A stretch of 11,655 nucleotides of DNA, from positions 1-11,655 of the forward strand of contig NZ_CAKRNY010000075.1 in NCBI RefSeq assembly GCF_934371575.1. The letters run 5' to 3'. Made by a program: the position numbers and the translations under genes. This document shows positions 1 to 5,483 of the stretch, in pieces. Origin of the DNA: an uncultured Blautia sp. Lineage in GTDB: Bacteria > Bacillota > Clostridia > Lachnospirales > Lachnospiraceae. The notes under the pieces are model-generated. The model had not been told where the DNA came from, searched no databases, and was given only the letters and a program-made list of their open reading frames with translations. Every line of letters starts with the position of its first letter. Position 1 is the first letter of the stretch.

Positions 1-500
1 GTAATGATCGCAGTACCATGCTGGTCGTCATGGAAGATCGGAATATCACATTTTTCTTTCAGTTTCTTCTCGATTTCAAAACATCTCGGTGCGGAAATAT
101 CTTCCAGGTTTACTCCACCGAAGGAACCGGAGATCATATAGATTGTATTTACAATTTCGTCCACATCGTTGCTTTTAATGCAGAGCGGGAATGCATCCAC
201 ATCACCAAATGCCTTGAAAAGGACACATTTTCCTTCCATAACCGGCATTCCGGCTTCCGGTCCGATGTTTCCAAGTCCAAGAACAGCAGAACCGTCTGTA
301 ACTACCAGACACATGTTCCATCTTCTTGTGAGTTCGTAGGATTTGTTTACATCCTTCTGGATTTCCAGACAAGGCTGTGCAACTCCAGGTGTATAAGCAA
401 GTGACAGATCATCCTTATTTTCTACAGGTACTCTTGTTACAACTTCAATCTTACCTTTCCATTCTCCATGCAGTCTTAAAGATTCTTTTGCATAATCCAT
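1..500 (-). CDS. Malic enzyme, N-terminal part (cut by window edge)
   Basis: NAD(P)-dependent malic enzyme, converting malate to pyruvate and CO2 in the cytoplasm. About 166 residues are visible and the frame runs off the left edge. Family motifs appear in order: SLAYTPGVA with the conserved Tyr near residue 36; [15 protein letters not shown] followed by MPVMEGK with the catalytic Lys; [17 protein letters not shown] carrying acidic metal ligands; and [12 protein letters not shown] at the edge, the metal-binding Asp motif before the Rossmann domain. The start ATG (498-500) has a GGGAGG ribosome binding site nine bases upstream (510-515). The gene begins 37 bases after the stop of the LDH2-family dehydrogenase, so the two are almost certainly co-transcribed from the operator-bearing promoter near 1731-1759. 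Cofactor preference and total length cannot be judged from this fragment. Confidence 0.93.
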   Translation of the reverse strand, partial: MDYAKESLRLHGEWKGKIEVVTRVPVENKDDLSLAYTPGVAQPCLEIQKDVNKSYELTRRWNMCLVVTDGSAVLGLGNIGPEAGMPVMEGKCVLFKAFGDVDAFPLCIKSNDVDEIVNTIYMISGSFGGVNLEDISAPRCFEIEKKLKEKCDIPIFHDDQHGTAII

Positions 501-537
501 TTCTATTGTCCTCCCTGGTATTTTCTAATCTCATCTA

Positions 538-1668
538 TTAATAGTTTCCTGTAAAGAATTTGCTGTCTTTTGGAAGCTCATATCCGTCAAAATATTTATC
601 AAAGTCAAGTTTGAGATATCCACACAGATTAGCAAGTTCAACCATCGTATTATCGTTTACAGGTAATCCATGCTCTCTTCTTTCTTTTTCTGCAAGAACT
701 TCTTTTTCACCATGTGTATAAATACGGTCTTTGCCTTCTGCCTTCGGGCTTTCTCTCAAAGCTTCCAGATATTCTGAAAAGTGTCTGCGGATTGCCTGAG
801 GATCACCGAATGCAGCCGGATCGATTGCCATAAATCCATGGCAGATTCCTGTTTTATCCTGGAATGTGCAGCAATGATCCGAAGTGACACCCATGGAAAG
901 AATGGAACTGAACAGTTCACACAACATACCATATCCATATCCCTTGTGGCTTCCTGTAACTTCTTCATTTCCACCAAGGGGCATGATTCCGCCGCCCTTC
1001 TTTGCAACAATATTGGCAAGGACATCCGGTGCATCTGTGCTTGCATGACCATCTTTATCCAGCGCCCATCCATCAGGAAGCGGTTTCTCCATTTTGTTGT
1101 ACATTTCGAGTTTTCCTCTTGTAACTACCGTGGTAGAACAGTCAAAGAAAAACGGATACGGGTCTGCCGGCATAGCTACTGCGATTGGGTTTGAGCCAAG
1201 CATGGCTTTTTTGCCAAACGTAGGAACCATAATAGCCTCTGAATTGGTGCAGGCCATTCCCAAAAGTCCCTCATCGCACGCCATCTTTGCATAATATCCG
1301 GCAATACCGAAATGATTGGACTCACGGACAGTTACAATTCCAACTCCGGTTTTTTTGGCTTTTTCGATGGCTTTTTTCATTGCATAAACGGAAATAAGCT
1401 GTCCCATTCCATTATGACCGTCAATCACTGCAGATATCGGTGTTTCAAATACAACTTCAGGCTTTGCCTGCGGATGGATCGTTCCCTTTTCGATTCCCTT
1501 ATGATAACGCACCATTCTCTGCATACCATGACTTTCTATTCCATAAAGGTCAGCCGTAAGAAGCACATCCTTGATCTGATTGCTTTCTTCCTCTGTAAAA
1601 CCAAACGCCTTGAATACGTCTCCGCAAAAATGATTCAGTGTCTCATATGACCATTTCACATATCCCAT
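538..1668 (-). CDS. LDH2-family malate/L-lactate dehydrogenase
   Basis: NAD(P)-dependent 2-hydroxyacid dehydrogenase of the LDH2/malate dehydrogenase (YlbC/ComC/AllD) fold, a family unrelated to classical MDH and LDH. The 376 residues carry YGIESHGMQR (SHG 46-48), NHFGIAGYY (His119, the usual catalytic His), GSNPIAVAMP (158-167), DCSTT (176-180), SHKGYGYGM (Lys242) and the C-terminal HGEKE motif near 319. Substrates in the family include malate, lactate, sulfolactate and ureidoglycolate. Next to malic enzyme, malate or lactate is the best guess, but sequence alone does not decide. The frame extends upstream to a TTG at 1719, but the ATG at 1668 is preferred. It has AGAGGG upstream, starts where family homology starts, and leaves the three operator-like repeats outside the coding region. 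Downstream lies malic enzyme, upstream the FadR-type regulator. Confidence 0.9.
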   Translation of the reverse strand: MGYVKWSYETLNHFCGDVFKAFGFTEEESNQIKDVLLTADLYGIESHGMQRMVRYHKGIEKGTIHPQAKPEVVFETPISAVIDGHNGMGQLISVYAMKKAIEKAKKTGVGIVTVRESNHFGIAGYYAKMACDEGLLGMACTNSEAIMVPTFGKKAMLGSNPIAVAMPADPYPFFFDCSTTVVTRGKLEMYNKMEKPLPDGWALDKDGHASTDAPDVLANIVAKKGGGIMPLGGNEEVTGSHKGYGYGMLCELFSSILSMGVTSDHCCTFQDKTGICHGFMAIDPAAFGDPQAIRRHFSEYLEALRESPKAEGKDRIYTHGEKEVLAEKERREHGLPVNDNTMVELANLCGYLKLDFDKYFDGYELPKDSKFFTGNY

Positions 1669-1684
1669 TGTTTCGTCCCTCTTT

Positions 1685-1751
1685 CCGGTATTGCCGGTTT
1701 TATTTATTGGCATTACCAATTTATATTTTGATTATACCACTGGTATTACCA
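1685..1751 (-). promoter_or_regulatory. Three phased FadR/GntR-type operator repeats
   Basis: Three near-palindromes of the TGGTnnnACCA type used by the PdhR/LldR branch of GntR regulators. O1 is TGGTATTACCA at 1741-1751, O2 is TTGGCATTACCAA at 1707-1719, and O3 is the diverged CCGGTATTGCCGG at 1685-1697. Their centres (1746, 1713, 1691) are 33 and 22 bp apart, close to whole helical turns, so the sites lie on about the same DNA face. O1 lies inside the promoter spacer, O2 near +11 and O3 near +33, upstream of the dehydrogenase ribosome binding site. A second perfect repeat, ATACCAcTGGTAT (1734-1746), overlaps O1. Binding by the adjacent regulator is inferred. Confidence 0.7.
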
Positions 1752-1759
1752 AAACGCAA
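1731..1759 (-). promoter_or_regulatory. Sigma-A promoter of the dehydrogenase/malic enzyme genes
   Basis: On the minus strand a TTGCGT -35 box (1754-1759) is separated by exactly 17 bp from a perfect TATAAT -10 box (1731-1736). The predicted start is near 1724, giving a leader of about 55 bases before the ATG at 1668. Operator O1 fills the spacer, so a bound repressor would block RNA polymerase directly. Confidence 0.7.
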
Positions 1760-1802
1760 TAGAGGTCATATCAATTTATCCTGTAAAAATGCCCAAAATT
1801 TC

Positions 1803-2510
1803 TCAGGATTTTTTTTGCATTTCTTCCATATAGCGTTCAATCGTATCCATATGTTCGGACATACATCGTTCCGCCTGTTCTGCATCTCCGTTGATGATCG
1901 CCTCAACAAGCCGATGATGCTGGTCATCAACCTCTCTGGCAGAATTATTCTTTTTCATAATGTAGTCTCTCGTCCCGGAAACAATATTCTCAGTCAGCTG
2001 ATCCGCTGCCGCAAGGACACTGTAAATCATCGGGTTATCTGCGATCTTTGCAATCTTCTGGTGAAGTTCGCGATCCAGTTCACCCCGTATCTTTTCATCT
2101 TCTGCTGCGTCCAGCCGTGCAAGAATCACCCTTAATTCTGCTGCATCCAGCGGTGTGCACTTTCTCGCTGCAAGAATTGCTGCTTCTCTTTCCAGTGCCG
2201 CACGGAACTGCTGATTCTGGCGCAGATATCCATGATTTAATTTAAAAAGTATGGATAAGGGTTCGATCAGCCAGGTATCCAGATCCTCCGTAATATAATT
2301 CCCGCCTCCCGGCACCGGCTTTACTATTCCCAACAGTTCCAGTGCTCTCAGAGCTTCTCTGACTGCCGGTCTGGACACTCCCATGGTCTCCGCCATTGTC
2401 CGCTCTGCCGGAAGGGCAGCTCCCGCTTTGAGATTGCCATTCTGAATGTTCTCTATGATCTGATTTAAAATCCCGTTGAAAGCCCGTTCATCCCCAATTT
2501 CTTTAAACAT
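1803..2510 (-). CDS. FadR/FCD-type GntR transcriptional regulator
   Basis: DNA-binding regulator of 235 residues. The N-terminal winged helix includes ALPAERTMAETMGVSRPAV at about residues 32-50, then REALRALELLGIV and the GGGNYI wing. A helical FCD ligand domain follows (about 100-230). The FCD metal ligands look complete: Asp146 and His150 in the LDRELHQ segment, His199 in HHRLVEAI, and His220 in MSEHM. Members with this set bind a metal and small carboxylates. The frame extends to a TTG at 2588, but the ATG at 2508-2510 is chosen because GGAGG (2519-2523) lies eight bases upstream and winged-helix homology begins just after it. It ends about 135 bases before the dehydrogenase start. The operators there resemble PdhR/LldR sites, suggesting a local repressor of 2-hydroxyacid or malate metabolism. 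The inducer is unknown. Confidence 0.92.
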   Translation of the reverse strand: MFKEIGDERAFNGILNQIIENIQNGNLKAGAALPAERTMAETMGVSRPAVREALRALELLGIVKPVPGGGNYITEDLDTWLIEPLSILFKLNHGYLRQNQQFRAALEREAAILAARKCTPLDAAELRVILARLDAAEDEKIRGELDRELHQKIAKIADNPMIYSVLAAADQLTENIVSGTRDYIMKKNNSAREVDDQHHRLVEAIINGDAEQAERCMSEHMDTIERYMEEMQKKS

Positions 2511-2602
2511 ACTCCATGCCTCCACATCCCATTTCCGTCCGTATATTCTTACAGACGGTATCATTTTTTTACTGTCTTTCCCATACAATTTATTTTGGGT
2601 AC

Positions 2603-2640
2603 AACTGCACAGTATAGCAGTTATTTCTTATTCATATACA
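2603..2640 (-). promoter_or_regulatory. Possible promoter and palindrome before the FadR-type gene
   Basis: A TATACT -10 box (2611-2616) lies 18 bp from a weak TGTATA -35 box (2635-2640). A perfect 6-bp inverted repeat, AACTGC and GCAGTT with an 8-base spacer (2603-2622), straddles the -10 box and could be an operator. The leader to the ATG at 2510 would be about 95 bases. The weak -35 box keeps this tentative. No TGGTnnnACCA site was seen here, so autoregulation by the same motif is not supported. Confidence 0.35.
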
Positions 2641-2660
2641 TTATCAAAATACAAAGGTGC

Positions 2661-2927
2661 TTATTCTTGTAACAACCAATCAGCTATGTCGTGAATCTCG
2701 ATTCCTTCATAGCTATATTTTGGATGTTTGGTTCGAGCAATAATCATTTTCGGATAAGCACCTTGGATCTGAAGCAGACTGACCTTATTAGTAGAAATCA
2801 ATGAAGATAATATTGATGTATTGTTTTCATATAGTCACCCACTTTCAAAAATTGAAAGTTCTTCATTTCCTGAAACTGCTCCAATGTATTTATTATATTG
2901 TCTGTTAATAACATATGCAAGATGCCT
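2661..2927 (-). pseudogene. Decayed C-terminal fragment, probably a DUF4143-type AAA ATPase
   Basis: Read on the minus strand, the last 58 codons (2834 down to the TAA at 2661-2663) are open and protein-like. They contain [16 protein letters not shown], then [18 protein letters not shown] at the stop. This leucine/ile, Asn-or-Ala-Tyr-Pro-Lys, GI-x-I, (D/E)-WLL arrangement is what I know from the tail of ATP-binding proteins with a DUF4143 domain. The same frame continues upstream through an in-frame TGA (2835-2837) into AYVINRQYNKYIG and is closed by a TAG at 2928-2930. No start, ribosome binding site or ATPase core is present. It is therefore read as a remnant. The family assignment is from memory of the motif and is uncertain; the fact of decayed coding sequence is better supported. 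Confidence 0.45.
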
Positions 2928-2942
2928 CTATAAAATAATAAT

Positions 2943-2974
2943 ACCGGTACTGGATATCAAGATCCCGCACCGGT
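2943..2974 (-). terminator. Likely terminator of the MBL/glyoxalase operon
   Basis: An imperfect hairpin starts and ends with ACCGGT and has about 12 of 13 pairs on the minus strand, counting one G-U, around a six-base loop. The minus-strand RNA then continues into U/A-rich sequence (ATTATTATTTTAT). It lies about 150 bases past the glyoxalase stop, the first good hairpin on that side. The left arm overlaps the degenerate repeat also found near 4184. Confidence 0.5.
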
Positions 2975-3120
2975 TTATTGATTGCTCTCTGGTCTCCATT
3001 GCAATACTTCATAATCACTTCTTCTTATTCCTGAGACAATGTTTCCAAAGATATTTTTCTTATGTGAACGATTTTAAAATTATCAATATACATCAGTTTT
3101 TTTCGATTTCTCAACCAGCT

Positions 3121-3477
3121 TTACGGCAGAATCTCAAGCCAGTAGCCATCTGGATCTACGATGAAATAAATTCCCATTGCTTCATTTTCGAAGCAAATGC
3201 ATCCCATCTCTTTGTGCTTTTTGTGTGCTGCCTCGTAATCCTCTGCCTGGAATGCCAGGTGGAATTCGCATTCACCCAGATTATATGGCTGTGGATGATC
3301 TTTAAGCCAGGTAAGTTCCAACTCAAAATCACTTACATCGTTGCTCAGATACACAATGATAAAATCATCTGTAGTCTTTCTTCTCACTTCGTGCAGATCA
3401 AGAGCCTCGTTGTAAAATTTAATAGATCGCTCCAGATCTGACACATTGTAGTTTTCGTGAATCATCTTAAACTTCAT
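3121..3477 (-). CDS. Glyoxalase I-like VOC-superfamily protein
   Basis: A 118-residue single-domain vicinal-oxygen-chelate protein. It has all four metal ligands of the GloA type in the expected spacing: His7 in MIHENY, Glu54 in ELELT, His73 in FHLAF and Glu115 in GYWLEIL, plus the FYNEALDL and VDPDGYW motifs. Glyoxalase I isomerises the hemithioacetal of methylglyoxal and a thiol to S-lactoyl-thiol. GloA is somewhat longer (about 135 residues), and many Clostridia do not make glutathione, so the thiol and the true substrate are open. The ATG at 3475-3477 has AAGGAG seven bases upstream and overlaps the TGA of the metallo-beta-lactamase-fold gene (ATGA), implying translational coupling. The upstream extension to 3498 would run further into that gene and is not preferred. 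Confidence 0.88.
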   Translation of the reverse strand: MKFKMIHENYNVSDLERSIKFYNEALDLHEVRRKTTDDFIIVYLSNDVSDFELELTWLKDHPQPYNLGECEFHLAFQAEDYEAAHKKHKEMGCICFENEAMGIYFIVDPDGYWLEILP

Positions 3478-4160
3478 AATTCTTCTCCTTTTGTACATTC
3501 TGTGTTTTTAATGCGTGACTTATATTGTGGACATTCAGTAATAAACCGCTTAATTACACTGGCATCATTCCAGTAATGCATTGGAAAAATGACATTGCAA
3601 TCTACATTTTTAAGGAAATACAGGATTCCGTCAGCATAGTGATCTCCCTGTCTTGGATCTAAGGGAACAAATGCAACATCAAAATGCATACCCTTGATTT
3701 TCCTGATCTCCGCACGATATGCAGAAGTAAGTCTCTGATTGTCAGCTTTCGGCTCACCATCCCAATACCAGTCGTTTAAGTCACCGGCATGATAAATGGT
3801 GCCTTCCTTTGTTTTGACAATAAATGCTACACCACTATCGTTAGATAGCAATGTATCGACTTGAGTGCCATTATCCAGATTATAAGTCTGATCATGATAA
3901 ACATATGTGATCTTCATATCCGACAAATGATTCCTTTTTCGTATATCATTCGCCAGAACTGTCTGATATGTCATTCCCATATCGTCAAGGATCTCAAAAA
4001 TCACAGGATTAAAATGATCCTTATGAAAATGACTGCAAAAGACGATTACTTCTTTTTTCTTATCAAGCTGTGGTAATTCACCCTTATAATAGTCAAAAAT
4101 ATAGTAGCAATCTTTAGTTTCAATTAAAAATCCACTGTGGTTAATGTAAGTAATTTTCAT
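3474..4160 (-). CDS. Metallo-beta-lactamase-fold hydrolase
   Basis: A 228-residue cytoplasmic protein of the UlaG-like/RNase Z-like metallo-beta-lactamase superfamily. Metal motifs are complete: SHFHKDH (His44, His46, Asp48, His49), HAGD (His124, Asp127) and PMHYW (His195). A PLDPRQGDHYADG segment near 166-178 probably shapes the active site. No signal peptide is present. Substrate cannot be read from the sequence. Glyoxalase II belongs to the same superfamily, and the coupled neighbour is glyoxalase I-like, so thioester hydrolysis is one idea, but the protein looks closer to UlaG-like proteins than to GloB. Two ATGs are adjacent; the second (4158-4160) is chosen because AGGTG (4166-4170) is five bases away from it and only two from the first (4161-4163). 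Confidence 0.85.
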   Translation of the reverse strand: MKITYINHSGFLIETKDCYYIFDYYKGELPQLDKKKEVIVFCSHFHKDHFNPVIFEILDDMGMTYQTVLANDIRKRNHLSDMKITYVYHDQTYNLDNGTQVDTLLSNDSGVAFIVKTKEGTIYHAGDLNDWYWDGEPKADNQRLTSAYRAEIRKIKGMHFDVAFVPLDPRQGDHYADGILYFLKNVDCNVIFPMHYWNDASVIKRFITECPQYKSRIKNTECTKGEEL

Positions 4161-4164
4161 CATA

Positions 4165-4269
4165 TCACCTGTATAAAATAACTCCAGTACCGAATATCAA
4201 AATCCATTCTCTGTCATACCATATTCGGATTCCATACTTGCCATAATCCATTGCCATAGCATGTGTCAT
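4165..4269 (-). other. Possible 34-codon leader ORF before the MBL gene
   Basis: From ATG at 4267-4269 a frame reads 34 codons to a TGA at 4165-4167. That stop overlaps the ribosome binding site of the MBL-fold gene and sits just before its tandem ATGs. The peptide is rich in Trp, Tyr and Ile (for example YGIRIWYDREWILIFGTG). No ribosome binding site precedes the ATG, so translation is doubtful. The end of the frame resembles the decayed sequence at 2925-2990. It may be a remnant rather than a true leader peptide. Confidence 0.2.
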
Positions 4270-4322
4270 ATTAACAATGGCTTATGATTATCACTTTACC
4301 GTGTCAAAGTTTTTCGTATGCA

Positions 4323-4351
4323 ATTTTAGCAGATATTTCTGACATTGTCCA
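4323..4351 (-). promoter_or_regulatory. Promoter of the MBL/glyoxalase operon
   Basis: On the minus strand TGGACA (4346-4351) is spaced 17 bp from TAAAAT (4323-4328), which is preceded by TGC (an extended -10). The start would be near 4316, giving a leader of about 155 bases. An isolated TTGACA at 4302-4307 has no matching -10 box. Confidence 0.55.
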
Positions 4352-4473
4352 CAATTTTAGAAAGTATCTCCGCTACGGTAAAATAACTAAAACTAATAAT
4401 TTTATGCATTGTTTTTCCTTTATTCTTACAGTTGCTTATGCGAAATGACCTTGATAAGTAACCCTAACAACAA

Positions 4474-4508
4474 AAAGCTACTCTTTGAATTCCTCAAAAA
4501 GTAGCTTT
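4474..4508 (-). terminator. Rho-independent terminator of the sugar operon
   Basis: A 9-bp perfect outer stem (AAAGCTACT/AGTAGCTTT), one mismatch, a further 5-bp stem (TTTGA/TCAAA) and a 5-base loop. On the minus strand it runs into TTTTTGTTGTT. It lies 33 bases past the permease stop. On the plus strand the tail is less U-rich, so its main direction is minus. Confidence 0.85.
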
Positions 4509-4541
4509 CTTAAACAAAATCATCGTCCTATATTTGTTCGT

Positions 4542-5483
4542 TTATTTTGCTTTACCTCTTGTATCAGCTAAAACAGATACTACAATAATTACTCCTTTTA
4601 ATACTTGCTGCCAATATGTATTCATACCGACTAATGTCATACCATTGGTCAAAACTGTAAGAAGAAGTACACCGACTATTGTACCCATTACTTTTCCGCG
4701 TCCACCTGACATACTAGTTCCACCAACAACAGATGCTGTAATACAGTCCATTTCAAAGTTAAGTCCTGCCGATGGCTGCCCTGATCCAAGTCTTGTTGTG
4801 ACAATCAGTCCTGCAATTGAGGTAAGAACTCCCATTATAACATATACAAGAATTTTCACTTTAACTACCGGTATTCCAGACCAACGACTTGTTTCCATAT
4901 TTCCACCAACTGCATAAATGTAACGTCCAAAACGAAATTTTGTGGTCAGCATGACACCAAAAATAATTGCAACAATCATAATAATAACTGGAATCGGTAC
5001 TGGTCCCATATAACCAGTTCCAATTTTTGTAAAATTATCATTTGACCATACAATTGAATTCCCACCAGTTATAATATATGCCAAACCTCTGAGGATTGTC
5101 ATACTTGCCAGTGTAGCAATAAAGCCAGGCAAACATCCAACAGCACAAAGAACTCCATTGCAAAGGCCAACCAAAGCACCAACAAAAATTGCTGCCAAAA
5201 TTGCAAGTAACACGCTATTAGTATTTTTGCACACTACTGCTCCTACCAGACCAGCCGCACAAACAAGTGAACCTGCTGACAGATCAATTTCTCCAATGAT
5301 AATAATCATTGTCATTCCTACTGCTGCAATTGCAGTGTAAGAAGCCTGTCTCAAAATATTGGTAATATTATTAACAGAAAGAAATTGTGGATTCATAATC
5401 GTCCATACTACACAAAGTAAAAGCACCACACCTACTAAGAGAAGCTCTCTTAATCCATTAATATTTATTTTCTTTTCCTTCAT
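4542..5483 (-). CDS. Sugar ABC transporter permease (RbsC family)
   Basis: Membrane permease of 313 residues, normal length for the ribose/xylose/autoinducer-2 permease family. It is strongly hydrophobic with about eight to ten membrane helices. Typical segments are the N-terminal helix before WTIMNPQFLSVNNI, GMTMIIIIGEIDLSAGSL (the family Gly-x-IDLS motif, residues about 56-73), LPGFIATLASM, FGRYIYAVGGN, the loop SGIPVVKVK, and VVGGTSMSGGRGKV near 253-266. Its ATG overlaps the TGA of the ATPase by four bases (5480-5483), with GGAGGTG upstream inside that gene, so the two are translationally coupled. It should form the homodimeric channel working with the double ATPase and the binding protein encoded upstream. 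The family is clear. Substrate is not readable, although the neighbouring kinase points to a phosphorylatable sugar. Confidence 0.93.
   Translation of the reverse strand: MKEKKININGLRELLLVGVVLLLCVVWTIMNPQFLSVNNITNILRQASYTAIAAVGMTMIIIIGEIDLSAGSLVCAAGLVGAVVCKNTNSVLLAILAAIFVGALVGLCNGVLCAVGCLPGFIATLASMTILRGLAYIITGGNSIVWSNDNFTKIGTGYMGPVPIPVIIMIVAIIFGVMLTTKFRFGRYIYAVGGNMETSRWSGIPVVKVKILVYVIMGVLTSIAGLIVTTRLGSGQPSAGLNFEMDCITASVVGGTSMSGGRGKVMGTIVGVLLLTVLTNGMTLVGMNTYWQQVLKGVIIVVSVLADTRGKAK

Larger units (their letters stand above)
2511..3120. other. Intergenic region without an intact gene
   Basis: About 600 bases between the FadR-type regulator and the glyoxalase-like gene. It holds the possible regulator promoter (2603-2640), the decayed ATPase tail (2661-2927), one copy of a degenerate 22-bp repeat (2944-2965) and a hairpin (2943-2974). 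A plus-strand frame runs through much of it (2821-3441) but lacks protein-like composition and mostly lies antisense to the glyoxalase gene. From 2975 to 3120 nothing recognisable was seen. Confidence 0.6.
4164..4541. other. Intergenic region between sugar operon and MBL operon
   Basis: This 378-base stretch holds the sugar operon terminator (4474-4508), the MBL promoter (4323-4351), an unproven leader ORF (4165-4269), a perfect 8-bp inverted repeat CCGAATAT/ATATTCGG with a 23-base spacer (4190-4228), and a degenerate copy (4184-4205) of the repeat at 2944-2965. No further gene was seen. Confidence 0.6.

Noticed and set aside
18..404. Plus-strand frame of 128 codons at the left edge
   Set aside because: It lies opposite the malic enzyme gene, whose catalytic motifs are unmistakable.
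1669..1719. Longer start (TTG at 1719) for the LDH2-family gene
   Set aside because: It lacks a ribosome binding site, would place operator repeats inside the gene, and adds residues outside family homology.
2511..2588. Longer start (TTG at 2588) for the FadR-type regulator
   Set aside because: The ATG at 2510 has a GGAGG at ideal spacing and matches the start of the winged-helix domain.
2821..3441. Plus-strand frame of 206 codons
   Set aside because: Much of it is antisense to the glyoxalase-like gene, whose metal ligands and ribosome binding site are convincing. The rest covers decayed intergenic DNA, and the product has no recognisable domain.
4302..4307. Perfect TTGACA as a second MBL promoter
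   Set aside because: No acceptable -10 box lies 16-18 bp downstream.
4534..4917. Plus-strand frame of 127 codons
   Set aside because: Antisense shadow of the permease gene; its Pro/Thr-rich product is the usual artefact of a reversed membrane-protein gene.
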